Below, in pieces: positions 23,167-36,389 of a DNA stretch of 64,000 nt. Source of the stretch: Theristus sp. LFF4_11 (lineage: Eukaryota > Nematoda > Chromadorea > Monhysterida > Xyalidae); contig JASANC010001719.1 in NCBI GenBank assembly GCA_030248135.1, positions 1-64,000 on the forward strand. Direction: 5' to 3'. Position 1 is the first letter of the stretch. Each line of letters opens with the position of its first letter. Below the pieces are notes generated by a model that saw only the letters and a list, made by a program, of their open reading frames with translations, did no database searches and was not told the DNA's origin. The position numbers and the translations under genes are program-made.

Positions 23167-24279
23167 TCAATCACGTGTCGTGTGTCGCTGTGTGTGTGCA
23201 GTCGAACTCTAGAGCAGATCGAAACTCAACTGTTGATGCATGCATTCTGCGCCTGGATTGTTGTGGAGGCGGAGTTCGGTCTGCACAGAATGCATGCGTC
23301 GTATGATCACCAACTAATCACCCAGCTGCGTATGTTATACAATTAGACTGAACAATATAAAGTGTGGTGAAACCTTTTGAAACAGAAAATACGTACGTGG
23401 TGTACGCTCGGTGAGTGAGTGGGCTGCGATTGCATTCAGCTCACTGATCATTCGACGCCGGATACATCCGGCCAATCAGTGCGCCTCAAACTTCAATTGC
23501 ACACACACTTTGACGGTTTCACCCACAGGGTTGTGTCAACATAAAATACGGGTTCTAATTTCCACCGTAATTTGTGCCAATTTGAAAATGGGAGCTCAAT
23601 AGAAAGACTTGTTTTAAGGATAAAATTGTTGAATCTCGTACCTGCTTTTGACGTCATCGTGTTCCTCAGCCGAGCCTTGCTTCAAAAAATACTTTGAATG
23701 TAAACACGGTTATAACCCAAATGAGCACTTTGTATTGTTGGCTGCGTGATGTTGGTGCAACGACAATCATTTTGATGGTGTTTTCTGTGAGAGAAGCAGC
23801 TCCACTACCGTTGTCAACTTCCGTTTGTCGTTCTCATCGTTTTTCAGTTTTATGATCAACAGCCACTTTTTGTGATTTGTCGTCTTCGCAGGCATATTTG
23901 TTTTGTTCACCATTGACGTTTTTTTGTTATTTTTTATTATTAGTAAACGAAACGAAACGATGCACTTTTGATAAACGTGGCAGTTAAAGTGAGTTGTATG
24001 AAAAGCGAGTTGTGCTTTGCAAAATACGGTAAAGTAGTTTGGATGTTATGTTTCCCTGTGTATTGCTTTGCTGCGGAATTAGTTTCTGGAAGTTTTTTCC
24101 GAATTTAGCCATAAAGTTTTTGAAAGGCATTTTTAAAAGTGGATTTTCGATAGTTGTCGTTTGCGGTAGCGCTCCCGTTGCTGCTTGAGATCACGGTCAC
24201 TGTTGTCGCTGCAAGGACGTGACGTGGCTCAACTCAAAAGCACCGTAGCATGCAAATAGTTTTTATCATTAAAAGGGTA
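23167..24279. other. Intergenic DNA after GPAA1, with one MITE-like hairpin
   Basis: At 23203-23348 GATGCATGCATTCTG and CAGAATGCATGCGTC form a hairpin within sequence related to the 3609-3722 and 4497-4660 elements (CAGTCGAACTCTAGAG, ATCACCAACTAATC). AATATAAA near 23353 might serve GPAA1 polyadenylation. I see no supported gene in the rest. Confidence 0.5.
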
Positions 24280-24429
24280 CTAGCCTATTGACCCGAGCGT
24301 ATGTGGCTTAATCAATGCCAATTTTTGGTAAAGTGGCATTGACTTAGAAAGAAAAAACAGTAACGTTTACTGAATAATAACCCTGAAGAAAATTTACCTT
24401 GTGCTGCCGTGAAGTCGCCTACAATACAA

Positions 24430-24850
24430 TATTTTTTAATGTATTTAAATAAATTAAAAAATGCGAAGTTTATGATTTTGCTATTTTTACCCGTTTACCC
24501 TAACCGAAGGCAAGCCTTTTTGTAAGTGAAGTAAAATTGAATAAAAATATAAAAACTAACGTTTTTGTCATTTACCCGTTTTAAAAAGCAAATGCTTTTT
24601 TACCCGTTTACCTAAGCTAAGCCTTTTTGTAAAGTGAAAATGCGAAGTTTTCGATTTTGCTATTTTTACCCGTTCACCCTAACCTAAGTCAAGCCTTTTT
24701 GTAAGTTTAGTAAGATTGAATAAAAAATTAAAAATTAACGTTTTTTTTCATTAAAAAATACCCGTTTTAAAAAGCTAATGCTTCTTTTACCCGGTTACCC
24801 TAACGTAAGTCAAGCCTTTTTTGTAAAGTGAACATGAACAGAAGAAACAA
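24430..24850. repeat. Satellite block in Helitron-like unit 1
   Basis: The monomer, roughly 130-190 bases, carries GATTTTGCTATTTTTACCCG, then CCTAACCTAAG-CAAGCC, then TACCCGTTTTAAAAAGCTAA. About two to three copies are present. Confidence 0.8.
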
Positions 24851-25329
24851 AAAAGTGACGTTTATAATTTCGGTTTGCAGTTTTGCTTCTTTTTACCCGT
24901 TTACCCCAACATGACCCAAACATTTTGCAAAGTGAAAATGAATGGTAAATACCATTTCTACCCAATTAAAAACTAACTTTTTTCAAAGACGGTTTTGTTA
25001 CATCTTTCGCAGTCGCTCGTCAAGTTTTGAGATTAATAAAAAAATAGGTTAAGGAAATTGAGATGGAGTTTTCTTAAGTAGCAAAAAAGGGCGCCAATTC
25101 AAATTGCAAAAAATTGCCACACACGCACGCACAGATTGTAAATTTAATAATGTAGACTAGCCAATGGACCCGAGCTTAATCAATCAATGCCAAGCTTTTT
25201 TGGTGAAGTGGCATTGAATTAAAAAGAAAAAACAGTAACGTTTACTGAATAACCAATCTGAAGAAAATTTACCTTGTGCTGCCGTGAAGCCGCCTACAAT
25301 ACAATATTTTTTAATGTATTTAAATAAAA

Positions 25330-26560
25330 AAAAAATGCGAAGTTTATGATTTTGCTATTTTTACCCGTTCACCGTAACCTAAGGCAAGCCTTTTTGTAGG
25401 TGAAGTAAAATTGAATAAAAAATGTAAAAATTAACGTTTTTTTCAATTACCCGGTTTAAAAAGCTAATGCTTCTTTTACCCGTTTACCGTAACATAAGCG
25501 AAGCCTTTTCTGTAAAGTGAAAATTCGAAGTTTATGATTTTGCTATTTTTACCCTTTCACCCCAACCTAAGTCAAGCCTTTTTGTTAGTGAAGTAAAGCT
25601 GAATAAAAAGTATAAAAATGTACGTTTTTTTCAATTACCTGTTTTAAAAAGCTAATGTTTCAATTACCCGTTTATCCTAACATAAGCGAAGCCTTTTTTG
25701 TAAAGTGAAAATGCGAAGTTTATGTTTTTGCTATTTTTACCCGTTCACCCCAACCTAAGTCAAGCCTTTTTGTTAGTGAAGTAAAGCTGAATAAAAAGTA
25801 TAAAAATGTACGTTTTTTTCAATTACCTGTTTTAAAAAGCTAATGTTTCAATTACCCGTTTATCCTAACATAAGCGAAGCCTTTTTTGTAAAGTGAAAAT
25901 GCGAAGTTTATGTTTTTGCTATTTTTACCCGTTCACCCCAACCTAAGTCAAGCCTTTTTGCAAGTGAAGTAAGATCGAATAAAAAGTATAAAAATTAACG
26001 TTTTTTCAATTACCCGTTTTAAAAAGCTAAAGCTTCTAGGGTAAAGTGAAAATGCGAAGTTTATGATTTTGCTATTTTTACCCGTTCACCCTAACCTAAG
26101 TCAAGCCTTTTTGTAAGTGAAGTAAGATCGATTTTACCCGTTTACCTAAGCCAAGCCTTTTTTGTAAAGTAAAAATGCGAAGTTTATGATTTTGCTATTT
26201 TTACCCGTTCACCCTAACCTAAGTCAAGCTTTTTTGTATGTGAAGTAAGATTGAATAAAAAAACATAAAAATTAACGATTTTTTTAATTACCCGTTTTAA
26301 AAAGCTAATGCTTCTTTTACCCGTCTACCTAAGCCTAGCCTTTTTTGTAAAGTGAAAATGCGAAGTTTATGATTTTGCTATTTTTACACGTTCACCCTAA
26401 CCTAAGTCAATCCTTTTTGTAAGTTAAGTAAAATTGAATAAAAAGATAAAATAAAACATTTTTTTCAATTACCCGTTTTAAAAAGCTAATGCTTGTTTAC
26501 CCGTTTACCCTAACATAAGCCAAGCCTTTTTTGTAAAATGAAAATGAATAGAAGAAACAA
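25330..26560. repeat. Largest satellite block, Helitron-like unit 2
   Basis: Seven or more copies of the same monomer lie in tandem. Two adjacent copies around 25560-25900 are nearly identical over about 180 bases, which shows recent local duplication. Length differences between units are mostly due to the number of monomers. Confidence 0.85.
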
Positions 26561-27189
26561 TAAAGTGACGTTTTTAAGTCTCGTTTTACAGTCATTGGTT
26601 CTTTTTACCCGTTTACCCTAACATAACCCAAGCCTTTTGCAAAGTGAAAATGACTGGTAAATACCATTGCGACCCAATTAAAAAAAACTAACTTTTTTCA
26701 AAGACGGTTTTGTTACATCTTTCCCAGTCGCTCGTCAAGTTTTAGCAGCAAACAATTGCCATGTGCCCATCGTGCGTTGCGTTGAAATTATCGCTCATAA
26801 TCATGGAGTATCAATTTGAAAACCGTGGCATCATGATGACTTTCAACTGTGAAGAGCGGCGTTTTGTGTAAACAACTTTAAGTGATATTAAAAATAGATT
26901 GAGATTGAGATTGATGTGAAGCTTTTTTAAATAGCAAAAATACCAAAAATAGCAAAAAATGGGCGCCAATTCAAAAGTGTGACGGACAGACAGACAGACA
27001 AATTGTAAATTTAGTAGTGACTAGCCAATGGACCCGAGCTTAATCAATGCCAAGTTTTTTGGTGAAGTGGCATTGAATTAAAAAAAAAAACAGTAACGTT
27101 TACTGAATAACCAATCTGAAGAAAATTTACCTTGTGCTGCCATGAAGCCGCCTACAATACAATATTTTTTAATGTATTTAAATAAATAA

Positions 27190-27870
27190 AAAATGCGAAG
27201 TTTATGATTTTGCTATTTTTACCCGTTCACCGTAACCTAAGGCAAGCCTTTTTGTAGGTGAAGTAAGATCGAATAAAAAGTATAAAAATTAACGTTTTTT
27301 CAATTACCCGTTTTAAAAAGCTAAAGCTTCTTTTACCCGTTTACCCTGACATAAGCGAGCAGCCTTTTTAGTAAAGTGATAATGCGAAGTTTATGATTTT
27401 GCTGTTTTTACCCGTTCACCCTAACCTAAGTCAAGCCTTTTTGTAAGTGAAGTAATATCGATTTTACCCGTTTACCTAAGCCAAGCCTTTTTTGTAAAGT
27501 GAAAATGCGAAGTTTATGATTTTGCTATTTTTACCCGTTCACCCTAACCTAAGTCAAGCTTTTTTGTATGTGAAGTAAGATTGAATAAAAAACATAAAAA
27601 TTAACGATTTTTTTAATTACCCGTTATAAAAGCTAATGCTTCTTTTACCCGTCTACCTAAGCCAAGCCTTTTTTGTAAAGTGAAAATGCGAAGTTTATGA
27701 TTTTGCTATTTTTACACGTTCACCCTAACCTAAGTCAATCCTTTTTGTAAGTTAAGTAAAATTGAATAAAAATATAAAATTAAACATTTTTTTCAAGTAC
27801 CCGTTTTAAAAAGCTAATGCTTGTTTTACCCGTTTACCCTAACATAAGCCAAGCCTTTTTTGTAAAATGA
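27190..27870. repeat. Satellite block in Helitron-like unit 3
   Basis: About four monomers lie here. The block with its flanks (to about 28330) closely repeats the one ending near 27010, so the whole unit was copied, not just the monomers. Confidence 0.8.
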
Positions 27871-28529
27871 AAATGAATAGAAGAAACAATAAAGTGACGT
27901 TTTTAAGTCTCGTTTTACAGTCATTGGTTCTTTTTACCCGTTTACCCTAACATAACCCAAGCCTTTTGCAAAGTGAAAATGACTGGTAAATACCATTGCG
28001 ACCCAATTTAAAAAAATAACTTTTTTCAAAGACGGTTTTGTCACATCTTTCGCAGTCGCTCGTCAAGTTTTAGCAGCAACAATTGCCATGTGCCCATAGT
28101 GCGTTGCGTTGAAATTATCGCTCATAATCATGGAGTATCAATTTGAAAACCGTGGTATCATGATGACTTTCAACTGTGAAGAGTGGCGTTTTGTGTAATA
28201 AGTGATATTAAAAATAGATTGAGATTGAGATTGATGTGAAGCTTTCTTAAATAGCAAAAATACCAAAAATAACAAAAAATGGGCGCCAATTCAAAAGTGT
28301 GACGGACAGACAGACAGACAGACAGACAAATTGTAAATTTAGTAGTAAAAGACTAGCCAATTGACCCGAGCGTATGTGGCTTAATCAATGCCAAGCCTTT
28401 TTGGTGAAGTGGCATTGACTTAGAAAGAAAAAAACAGTAACGTTTACTGAATAATAACCCTGAAGAAAATTTACCTTGAGCTGCTGTGAAGTCGCCTACA
28501 ATGCAATATTTTTTTAATGTATTTAAATA

Positions 28530-29080
28530 AAAAATGCGAAGTTTATGATTTTGCTATTTTTACCCGTTCACCCAAACCTAAGTCAAGCCTTTTTGTATGT
28601 GAAGTAAGATTGATTAAAAAACATAAAAATTAACGTTTTTTTTTAATTACCCGTTTTAAAAAGCTAATGCTTCTTATACCCGTTTACCTAAGCCAAGCCT
28701 TTTTTGTAAAGTGAAAATGCGAAGTTTATGATTTTGCTATTTTTCCCCTTTCACCCTAACCTAAGTCAAGCCTTTTTGTATGTGAAGCAAGATTGAATGA
28801 AAAATATAAAAATTAACGTTTTTTCATAAAAAATACCCGTTTTAAAAAGCTAATGCTTCTTTTACCCGTTTACTAAGCCAAGCCTTTTTTGCAAAGTAAA
28901 AATGCGAAGTTTATGATTTTGCTATTTTTACCCGTTCATCTTAACCTAAGTCAAGCCTTTTTGTATGTGAAGTAAGATTGAATAAAAACATAAAAATTAA
29001 CGTTTTTTTCAATTACCCGTTTTAAAAAGCTAATGCTTCTTTTACCCGTTTACCTAAGCCAAGCCTTTTTTGCAAAGTGA
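28530..29080. repeat. Satellite block in Helitron-like unit 4
   Basis: About three monomers of the ACCCGTTTACC-TAAGCCAAGCC type are present. Units 5-7 after 29765 retain only scattered diverged monomers. Confidence 0.8.
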
Positions 29081-32000
29081 AAATGAATAGAAGAAACAAA
29101 AAAGTGACGTTTATAATTTCGTTTTGCAGTCATTGCCTCTTTTTACCCGTTTACCCCAACATGACCCAAACATTTTGCAAAGTGAAAATGAATGGTAAAT
29201 ACCATTTCGACCCAATTAAAAAACTTTTTTCAGAGACGGTTTTGTTACATCTTTCGCAGTCGCTCGTCAAGTTTTGAGCAGCAACAATTGCCAGTTGCCC
29301 ATCGTGCGTTACGTTGAAATTATCGCTCATAACCATGGAGTATCAATTTGAAAATGAAACATGGAGTATCAATTTCAATGAAATTTACTTGTTTTGAATC
29401 CAAAGTGCAACTTGCAATGCCGATGTCGATGCGCGTTTTGCAACCCGATGTTTAAAAACAAAAAAGTTCAAACTTTTTTCACAGACGGTTTTGTTACATC
29501 TTTCCAGTCGATCATCAAGTTTTGATCAGCCACGCTTCCATTTGCATATGCTGCGCTGAACTGTCTCTGTTGACCAAAGAGTATCATGATGACTTCAGCT
29601 ATATGAAGAGAGACGTTTTGAAAAAACAATCTCAACTGGCATTAATAAAAACAGGTTAAGGAAATTGAGATGAAGTTTTCTTAAATAGCAAAAATGAGCG
29701 CCAATTCAAATTTCATGAAAATGACAGGGACAGACAGACAAATTGCATTTTTAGTAGTAATAGACTAGCCAATTGACCCGTGCCTACGGCACGGATAGCT
29801 GGAAATACAATTATTATTTTTGAGTGGATTTTGCCCGATTTTGGCTTTTTGAACCGTGCTAAAAAGTGCATTGCATTTTGATTTTAAGCTGCTTCAGTCG
29901 TTCCCGTTCAAACTATCAAAAACAATATTCTGATCGCGAACACTATCTTTACTGCATTCTGTTTTAAAATTACAAAACAATCTTTTTTTAATAATCACTA
30001 ATGGTCAATTGCTGTTCCCGCTAAAAACAATTTTAAAGCTAATTGAATTGAACCGACAAAAAGCAACGCTTTATAAAAATCGTTTTTGAATGTAATTTGT
30101 AATTGCAATTTTGAACTTTTGTTTTTGAAATTGACACGTTTCTAATTAAACCCGCGTGTTGAAAACAAATTTGAAGTGCGAAGTTTATAACTTTGCTGTA
30201 ATGTTTTTACCCGTTCACCCTGCTCTAAGCTAATCCTTATCAGGCACTTCATTAACAACCCCCCCCCCCCCGTGTATTTGATTTCGCAATTAATTTTTTA
30301 GTTGACTTGTTTAGATCAAACTTTTCTCTGTTTTTGAAAAAGTTCTCAAGCAAAAACTTTTCAACCAAAAGATACTGAAAAATAATGTTTTGAAATGAAA
30401 GTGCAATATGCACTTGCAATGTCGATGTCGTTTTGCAACCCGATTTTTGAAAACAATAATTGCAACCATTCTTCACAGTTGGTTTTCTCTCATTTTACGC
30501 TTTCGGTCATCAACTTGTGAACAGCAACAATTGCCATCAATTGTCAATCGCATGTTAAGGCGCTGTCGCGAATGACCAAAGAGTATCATGATGACTTCGT
30601 AGTGAACAGTGACGTTTTTGAGAAAACAATTGGCATTGATAATAGGTTAAAAATTGAGATGCCGTTTTTTAAATAGCAAAAATGAGCGGCAATTCAAAAA
30701 GCAAAAAAGTGCCACACACAGACACCACTATTATCTTAGTATTATGATAGAAGATAGATACACTAGCCAATTGACCCGTGCCTACGGCACGGTTAGCTGT
30801 TGAATACAACTGTTATTTTTGAATGGAGTTTAGCCTTTTGACCTTACCCAAGACCCGTACTAAACATGCATTGCATTTTCATTTTGAGCTGCTTTAACCG
30901 ATTGTTGTTGATTAACCATAGAAATGATCGTTTATTCTTGAAGCACTCGATGCTCCTACTTTTTTGAAAATCACAGTATTTTCAGTTTTAAGGCGCGCTT
31001 TTTTGTCAACACTATGAAAAGCAATCTTTTTTAGTCAGCAACAAACAACTGACGTTCCCTTTTAAAGAATCAAAATTAATTGTCATTTATTAGCTTTTTT
31101 CAATGTCGCTGTCATTCCCGTTAAAAATTGATCGATTATATGTAGACCGTTATACTGCTTCGCCATCGATCGTGGCCACATCTTTGTTGATGCTGCAATC
31201 TATTCCTTGTGGAATTGGAATTTCTTGTCGATGGAGTGTAAATGACGAAAAAACGCTTTTTTTCTGAATACCTGGTACACATTGCAAAACCCTTACCTGA
31301 GCCAACCCTTTTAGTGTGTAAAAGATACACTTCTCAATAATTGTTGCAAAACGCCAGCTTTTGTTTTGAAACTTTTTTCCCGCTTACTCTAACCTAAGCC
31401 AAGCCTTTTAAAGTTTAAATGACTACAAATGCAAAGCTTTTTTTTGAAGACCCGTTGCGAAACGGCTGCTTTTGGATGGTATGTTCACTTCTTTTGCCCG
31501 CCCACCCTAACCTAAGATTTTTTCATAGAATGGAAATGACAAAAAGCAACACTTTACTTAATACCCGTAGCAAAACGCCCGATTTTGTTTGGCATGCTTA
31601 CTTCTTTTCCGCGCTTGCATTAATCTAAGCCAGGCCTTTTTGATTGAGTGTTTGTAACAAAAAGCAACACTTTTCTGAGTACCCATTGTGAAACGGTCGT
31701 TTTTGTTTTGCTATTTAGCTTTTTTCAACCCGTTTACCCTAACATAAGCGACTCATTTCAGTTTACAATCGAGTTCTTGCAATTTTTACGATTGTCTCGC
31801 TTGTCGTTGTTGCACTTGAGCGTTCCAGATCGAGACGGTTTTTATTTCATCTTTTGCAGTCGATTATAAAATTTTGAGCACCAAAATTGCTATTTGTTCA
31901 TTGTATGTAAGTTGTTGCTAATGAGCAAAAGGCATCATGATGACGAAGTCATGTAGAATGACGATTTGAACATTGCCTTGTCATTAATAAATAGAGTAAG

Positions 32001-33360
32001 AACATCGTCATTAGAAAATGGAGTAAAGTTTTTAGCAGATGATGACTTAAATAGCAAAATAGGCTCAAACTGAAAAAATAATTTTGAACCGTACTAGCAA
32101 ATTGACCCGTGCCTACGGCACGGTTAGCTGATAAATACAACTATTATTTTTGAGTTGGTTGTTGCAAAACGCCAACTTTCGTCTTGATAAGTTGCTTTTT
32201 TTCCCGGTTACTCTAACCTAAGCCAAGCCTTTTAAAGTTTAAATGACGAAAAATGCAAACTTTCTGAATATTCGCTGCAAAACGGCCAGTTTTGAGTGGT
32301 ATGTTTACTAATCTTACCTTTAACCCTAACGTTAGCCAAGGATTTTTGATAGAATGGAAATGACAAAACAGCAACATTTTACTGAATACCCGTAGCAAAG
32401 CTCACCTAAGCCAAGCCTTTTAAAGTTTAAATGACGAAAAATGCAAAACTTTTCTGAATATTCGCTGCAAAACGGCCACTTTTGTGTGGTATGTTTACTA
32501 CTCTTACCTTTAACCCTCACCTTAGCCAAGGATTTTTGATAGAATGGAAATGATAAAACAGCAACATTTTACTGAATACCCGTAGCAAAGCTCCCGCTTT
32601 TGTTTTGAATGTTTACTTCTTTTCCCCGCTTATCCTAACCTAAGCCAGTTCTTTTTGATCGAGTGCAACAAAAAGCAACACGTTTCTGAGTACCCATTGT
32701 GTAAAACGGTCGCTTTTGTTTTGTTATGTAGCTTTTCTATCCTAAGTGACGCGTTTTCTTTGATAAAAAACAAATGAAGGAAAAAGCAACGATTTTCTAC
32801 ATTTTACTGAATACCCGCAGAAAAGCTCCCGCTTTTGTTTGGAATGTTTACTTCTTTTTCCCGCTTACCCTAACCTAAGCCAGTTCTTATTGATCGAGTG
32901 CAACAAAAAGCAACACGTTTCTGAGTACCCATTGTGTAAAACGGTCGCTTTTGTTTTGTTATGTAGCTTTTCTATCCTAAGTGACGCATTTTCTATGATA
33001 AAAAACAAATGAAGGAAAAAGCAACGATTTTCTAAATACTCGTTGTAAACACCGGCTTTATAAAAAGTCTACCTTGTGAAAACAGCGATCAACTTGTAAG
33101 CGATTGTTTTAAAAACTCGTTTTTTGTGAACAAAACTCCATCGTCTACAATGGAGTCCATGCAATTCTTGCGATTGTCTCGCTTGTTGGTTGTCGCTCTT
33201 GAGCAAAAGGCATCATGATGACTGAAGTCATGTGGAATGACGATTTGAACTTTGCATTCTCATTAGAAAATGGAGTATGAGCATTCAGTTGATGATGACT
33301 TAAATAGCAAAATTGGCTCAAACTTGTAAATTTTAATAGCCAATCAACGTAGCGGAACGG

Positions 33361-33384
33361 ACCTGACCTGACCTGACCTGACTT
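33361..33384. repeat. (ACCTG)n short tandem repeat
   Basis: Four to five ACCTG units lie near the right edge of the Helitron-like array, just before the terminal ACTATCTTAGTATTATAGA. Confidence 0.8.
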
Positions 33385-33589
33385 ACATACACAGTTACTA
33401 TCTTAGTATTATAGATATGTGAACAGACTTACTTAATCAGCTCACACAGTAACTATCTTAGTATTATAGATTAAAAACTTTTCACATTACTTGTATTTCT
33501 CTCAGATAGGTATTCAACCAATCAAGATCAATGAAAATGATCATCCTTTCCATTAAAACCTGAGGCACAAGCAATTATGAACCTATTCC

Positions 33590-33789
33590 TTTAAACGTGT
33601 CCTACTGAAATGACGTCATGTGCCGCAAAACATGCACTTGTCGTTCACAGCAAAATTTGGCCGATTTCTTCCCGTAAACAAATGGTGAATGTCGAATTCA
33701 GTCACACCAACCTCAAATTTTAGTGCCAATACTTTGATAAATGGGCGTTTTTAAGCAAATGACATCATTTTAGTCCGGACACGTTTGAA
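33590..33789. mobile_element. Reverse-oriented copy 2 of the 19912-20123 MITE
   Basis: TTTAAACGTGTCCTACTGAA then TGACGTCA at the left, and TTTTAGTCCGGACACGTTTG at the right, match copy 1 in reverse. It lies 120 bases after the Helitron-like array. Confidence 0.8.
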
Positions 33790-34689
33790 TAAATCCCCAA
33801 TACTTTGAATAATAATTGTTGTTGTTGTTTTTTTGAGAGAAAAACTGTTACGTTTATGTTGTCTCGCAAAGGCACTGTTTTGTATTTTTGCTCATTTTTA
33901 TCCGTGGTCAAGTTGTCGTTCAAGTTGCGGTATCCCACGGTGCTGCGGTAAGCTGAAAGCAACAATGAATCAGACAGAAACGTATCGGCTTAAATATCTT
34001 TCATTTTTTATTCTCATATTCTGTTCCTTTTCAGCTTTTTGGCTGCTTCCTTTCAGTTAGTTACTCTTTTTTGTATTTTTTGCATTTACTTTCAAAAACT
34101 AGTATTTCCATCAACTTCAAATGATGACACCACGCAGGACGAAGCTGATTGCGCACATTTGGTCTTATTTTGAAATCGTAATTTACTTCTGTAGCCGGCT
34201 TTTCGGATAACCTTCAGTTCTGTGTGGTTTCTTCATTATTGTTCATCGATTTCGGCGTAAACAAGAACATTTCTCACGAACTAATACTCTGATAATCCCG
34301 TTAAACGACCAATAACCCAGTGCGGTGAACTGCCCAAATAAAATCCGCGCATGCAAGTTGAACGTGCGTCGCTATTTTTCCGCCCCATAATGATGTGTGA
34401 ATAATGATATCACTAATATCACTATTATTTTTGACCTTGCACCGTGTGAATATACATATTTTGTTTTCAGTTATCGGGCGTTTGGTAAAAACAATATTCA
34501 CTAATCACATGAAACGATTAGGTAAGGTCGGTTGTTTCATTTTTCTTGTGCTGTGCTGAATGTAGCCAATCAGCTGATAGCCTGCAGTTTAGAATTCAGC
34601 TGTTTGTCGGCAGTTGGCTTGTATCAAGAACGAGCTTCAAGCTGTTGTATCTTAGTTGGCCACCACTCCACGTGACCGGGTTCCTGCTT

Positions 34690-34985
34690 GCATATTGAGA
34701 ACATACAATCGCAGCCCAGGAAATCAGAACCCGACAATCGCGGCCTGGAAAACTGCAGCCTGGGTAAATCGCGGTTTGGACGATTTCGGCCCGGACAATC
34801 CACTGTTTTAGTGCTGCATCCACTGGTTATTTGTTTTATTGTTATTGCGTGGCCGGTTTTCAGTCACTATACACGCACAGAAGAATAGGCAGCGATCGTA
34901 CGAGCCACGATTGTTCGGACCGTAATTGTCCAGGCCGCGATTGTACGGCCACGATTGTACGGCCGCGATACTCCTGTCCCGAATG
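34690..34985. repeat. Degenerate inverted short repeats around ACAATCGCGGCCTGG
   Basis: Variants such as ACAATCGCGGCCTGG, TAAATCGCGGTTTGG and GACAATCC on the left half are mirrored by CACGATTGTACGGCC and CGCGATTGTACGGCC on the right half. The arrangement could fold back on itself. No known family is recognised. Confidence 0.6.
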
Positions 34986-35662
34986 TACTTTAACCCTCTG
35001 TACGCACCATAATTTAACGCTTTTTAGTGACGAGTTTAGTGGTGTGGTGGTTTCTCAGTGCACTCAGACTACTCACAGCAGTGATTCATGCATCGGCACC
35101 ATGAAAAATTCACCAAGCAACTTCCAATACAATGAATGATAAGGTTTTAGTCATAACGCCGGTCAAGAACGGTGTCAGATACCGTTTGTTTATGGCGGCT
35201 TTTAAAAAAAAAACATCCGGCTATGTGAGAATGTGCTGCTACAAGTTTTTTTCACAGTCCCATAATGTTTGCACATGAGTAGCTGAAGTTACGCAAGAAT
35301 GTTGAACGGCTTTTTGAGAGAATAACGAGCACTTTAGTGACAGGCTTCTGTGTGTAAAACACATTCGTTCAAACTTTACATAGGTATGCAGCACACTGTA
35401 CAAGACTTCATTGTAGTCCATCGTCCATTACAACAGACACAGTAATGTTGCAGTTTTTTTGTAAAAGTTGCTTTTAGAAAACGCTTGTGACTTACTGCAG
35501 AAGTACCTATAAACCTTTTGATTATCAAAAAGGGAGACAGTGAAAATAACTGTTTTTTTTCTCGCCTCTCTCTGGCCAGCTTTTACCGATCTTACACCTG
35601 ATAAAAATGCAGAACACGACAACTGCAGCCACTCTGCAGCCAGAAAACGCACGCAATTTTTG

Positions 35663-35929
35663 TACAGTATAGCTGATTAAACATGGCAGCTTTTTTCAGG
35701 GTGCAAGGAGCGCGCGAATTTTGAATGAAAGAAAAAGAAGTTCAGAAACCAAATTGTATGCCAAATTTGACGCGTTTTTTTGAACTAATGGATTATCCGT
35801 ATTATTCTGTTCATTCTTTCTCCCTTGCACACATGATTGGAAATTATGTTGGATTTTTGAAAAAGACAACTCCTAGTCAGCGACTAATCCCGCCTTGATG
35901 GACTGCCTCATTTATTCGGCCATGCTGTA
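35663..35929. mobile_element. 267-bp MITE, copy 1, TIR TACAGTRTGGCCGA
   Basis: The ends TACAGTATAGCTGATTAAA and TTTATTCGGCCATGCTGTA are inverted. An equally long copy lies at 57411-57677. Shared interior landmarks include CATGGCAGCTTTTTTCAGGG and CAACTCCTAGTC. TA at both ends suggests TA target use. Confidence 0.85.
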
Positions 35930-36389
35930 GCACAGCAAAAAAAACACATTTAGCGTGTTTTCCCGCTCGAATTTCGCTTTTTGAAAATTCCTTGCGCTGT
36001 ATTCATATTTACCAACGTGTTGATGTTTGGATTTTTTTCTGGGTGCAAATACCACCTAATTTAGGCTTTTTGCACTAAATTTGGCTTTTTTATGTGAACA
36101 AAAAAACTTCTGCAGCGAAAAGAATCTTTTTGCTTTTTTATCTGCCTGCACGACGTACTGTAATGTGGTGATCAACTTTTGTTCTCGCCAAAACAATCGT
36201 CTTTTGATCTTTAGCCGCCGATTCGGTTTTCTTTCCCACACAATGTTTTTTTTTTCGATTGAAAAAAACATACAAAGTGAAATTACAAAAGTTGTGATAA
36301 ACTGTGAGAACTTCATGGCTTTTTGTGCCGTGTCGAAGACGAGACCACCGCAAAACTGCATCGTTTCTTAACTGGGAACATTTTTTTAG

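Larger units (their letters stand above)
24280..33470 (-). mobile_element. Head-to-tail array of seven Helitron-like units
   Basis: On the minus strand each unit ends GGGTCAATTGGCTAG next to a T, preceded in the last three units by the perfect hairpin CCGTGCCGTAGGCACGG. The far end starts TCTATAATACTAAGATAG on the minus strand (plus-strand ends at 33415 and 33470). These match known Helitron hallmarks: 5' TC, and a 3' hairpin about ten bases before CTAG. CTAG boundaries lie at 24280, 25157, 27021, 28353, 29765, 30763 and 32094, so units are 0.9-1.9 kb. The shared unit tail has the region from GACGGTTTTGTTACATC to CAGACAGACAGACAAATTG. No Rep/helicase is encoded, so these are non-autonomous. 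Small ORFs here are not genes. Confidence 0.75.
33790..36389. other. Intergenic or upstream intron DNA, mostly unassigned
   Basis: This stretch may hold 5' exons of the gene at 36390, but none could be fixed. Visible items are the degenerate ACAATCGCGGCC repeats at 34690-34985 and a MITE at 35663-35929. Other frames are short with no supported splice pattern. Confidence 0.4.
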
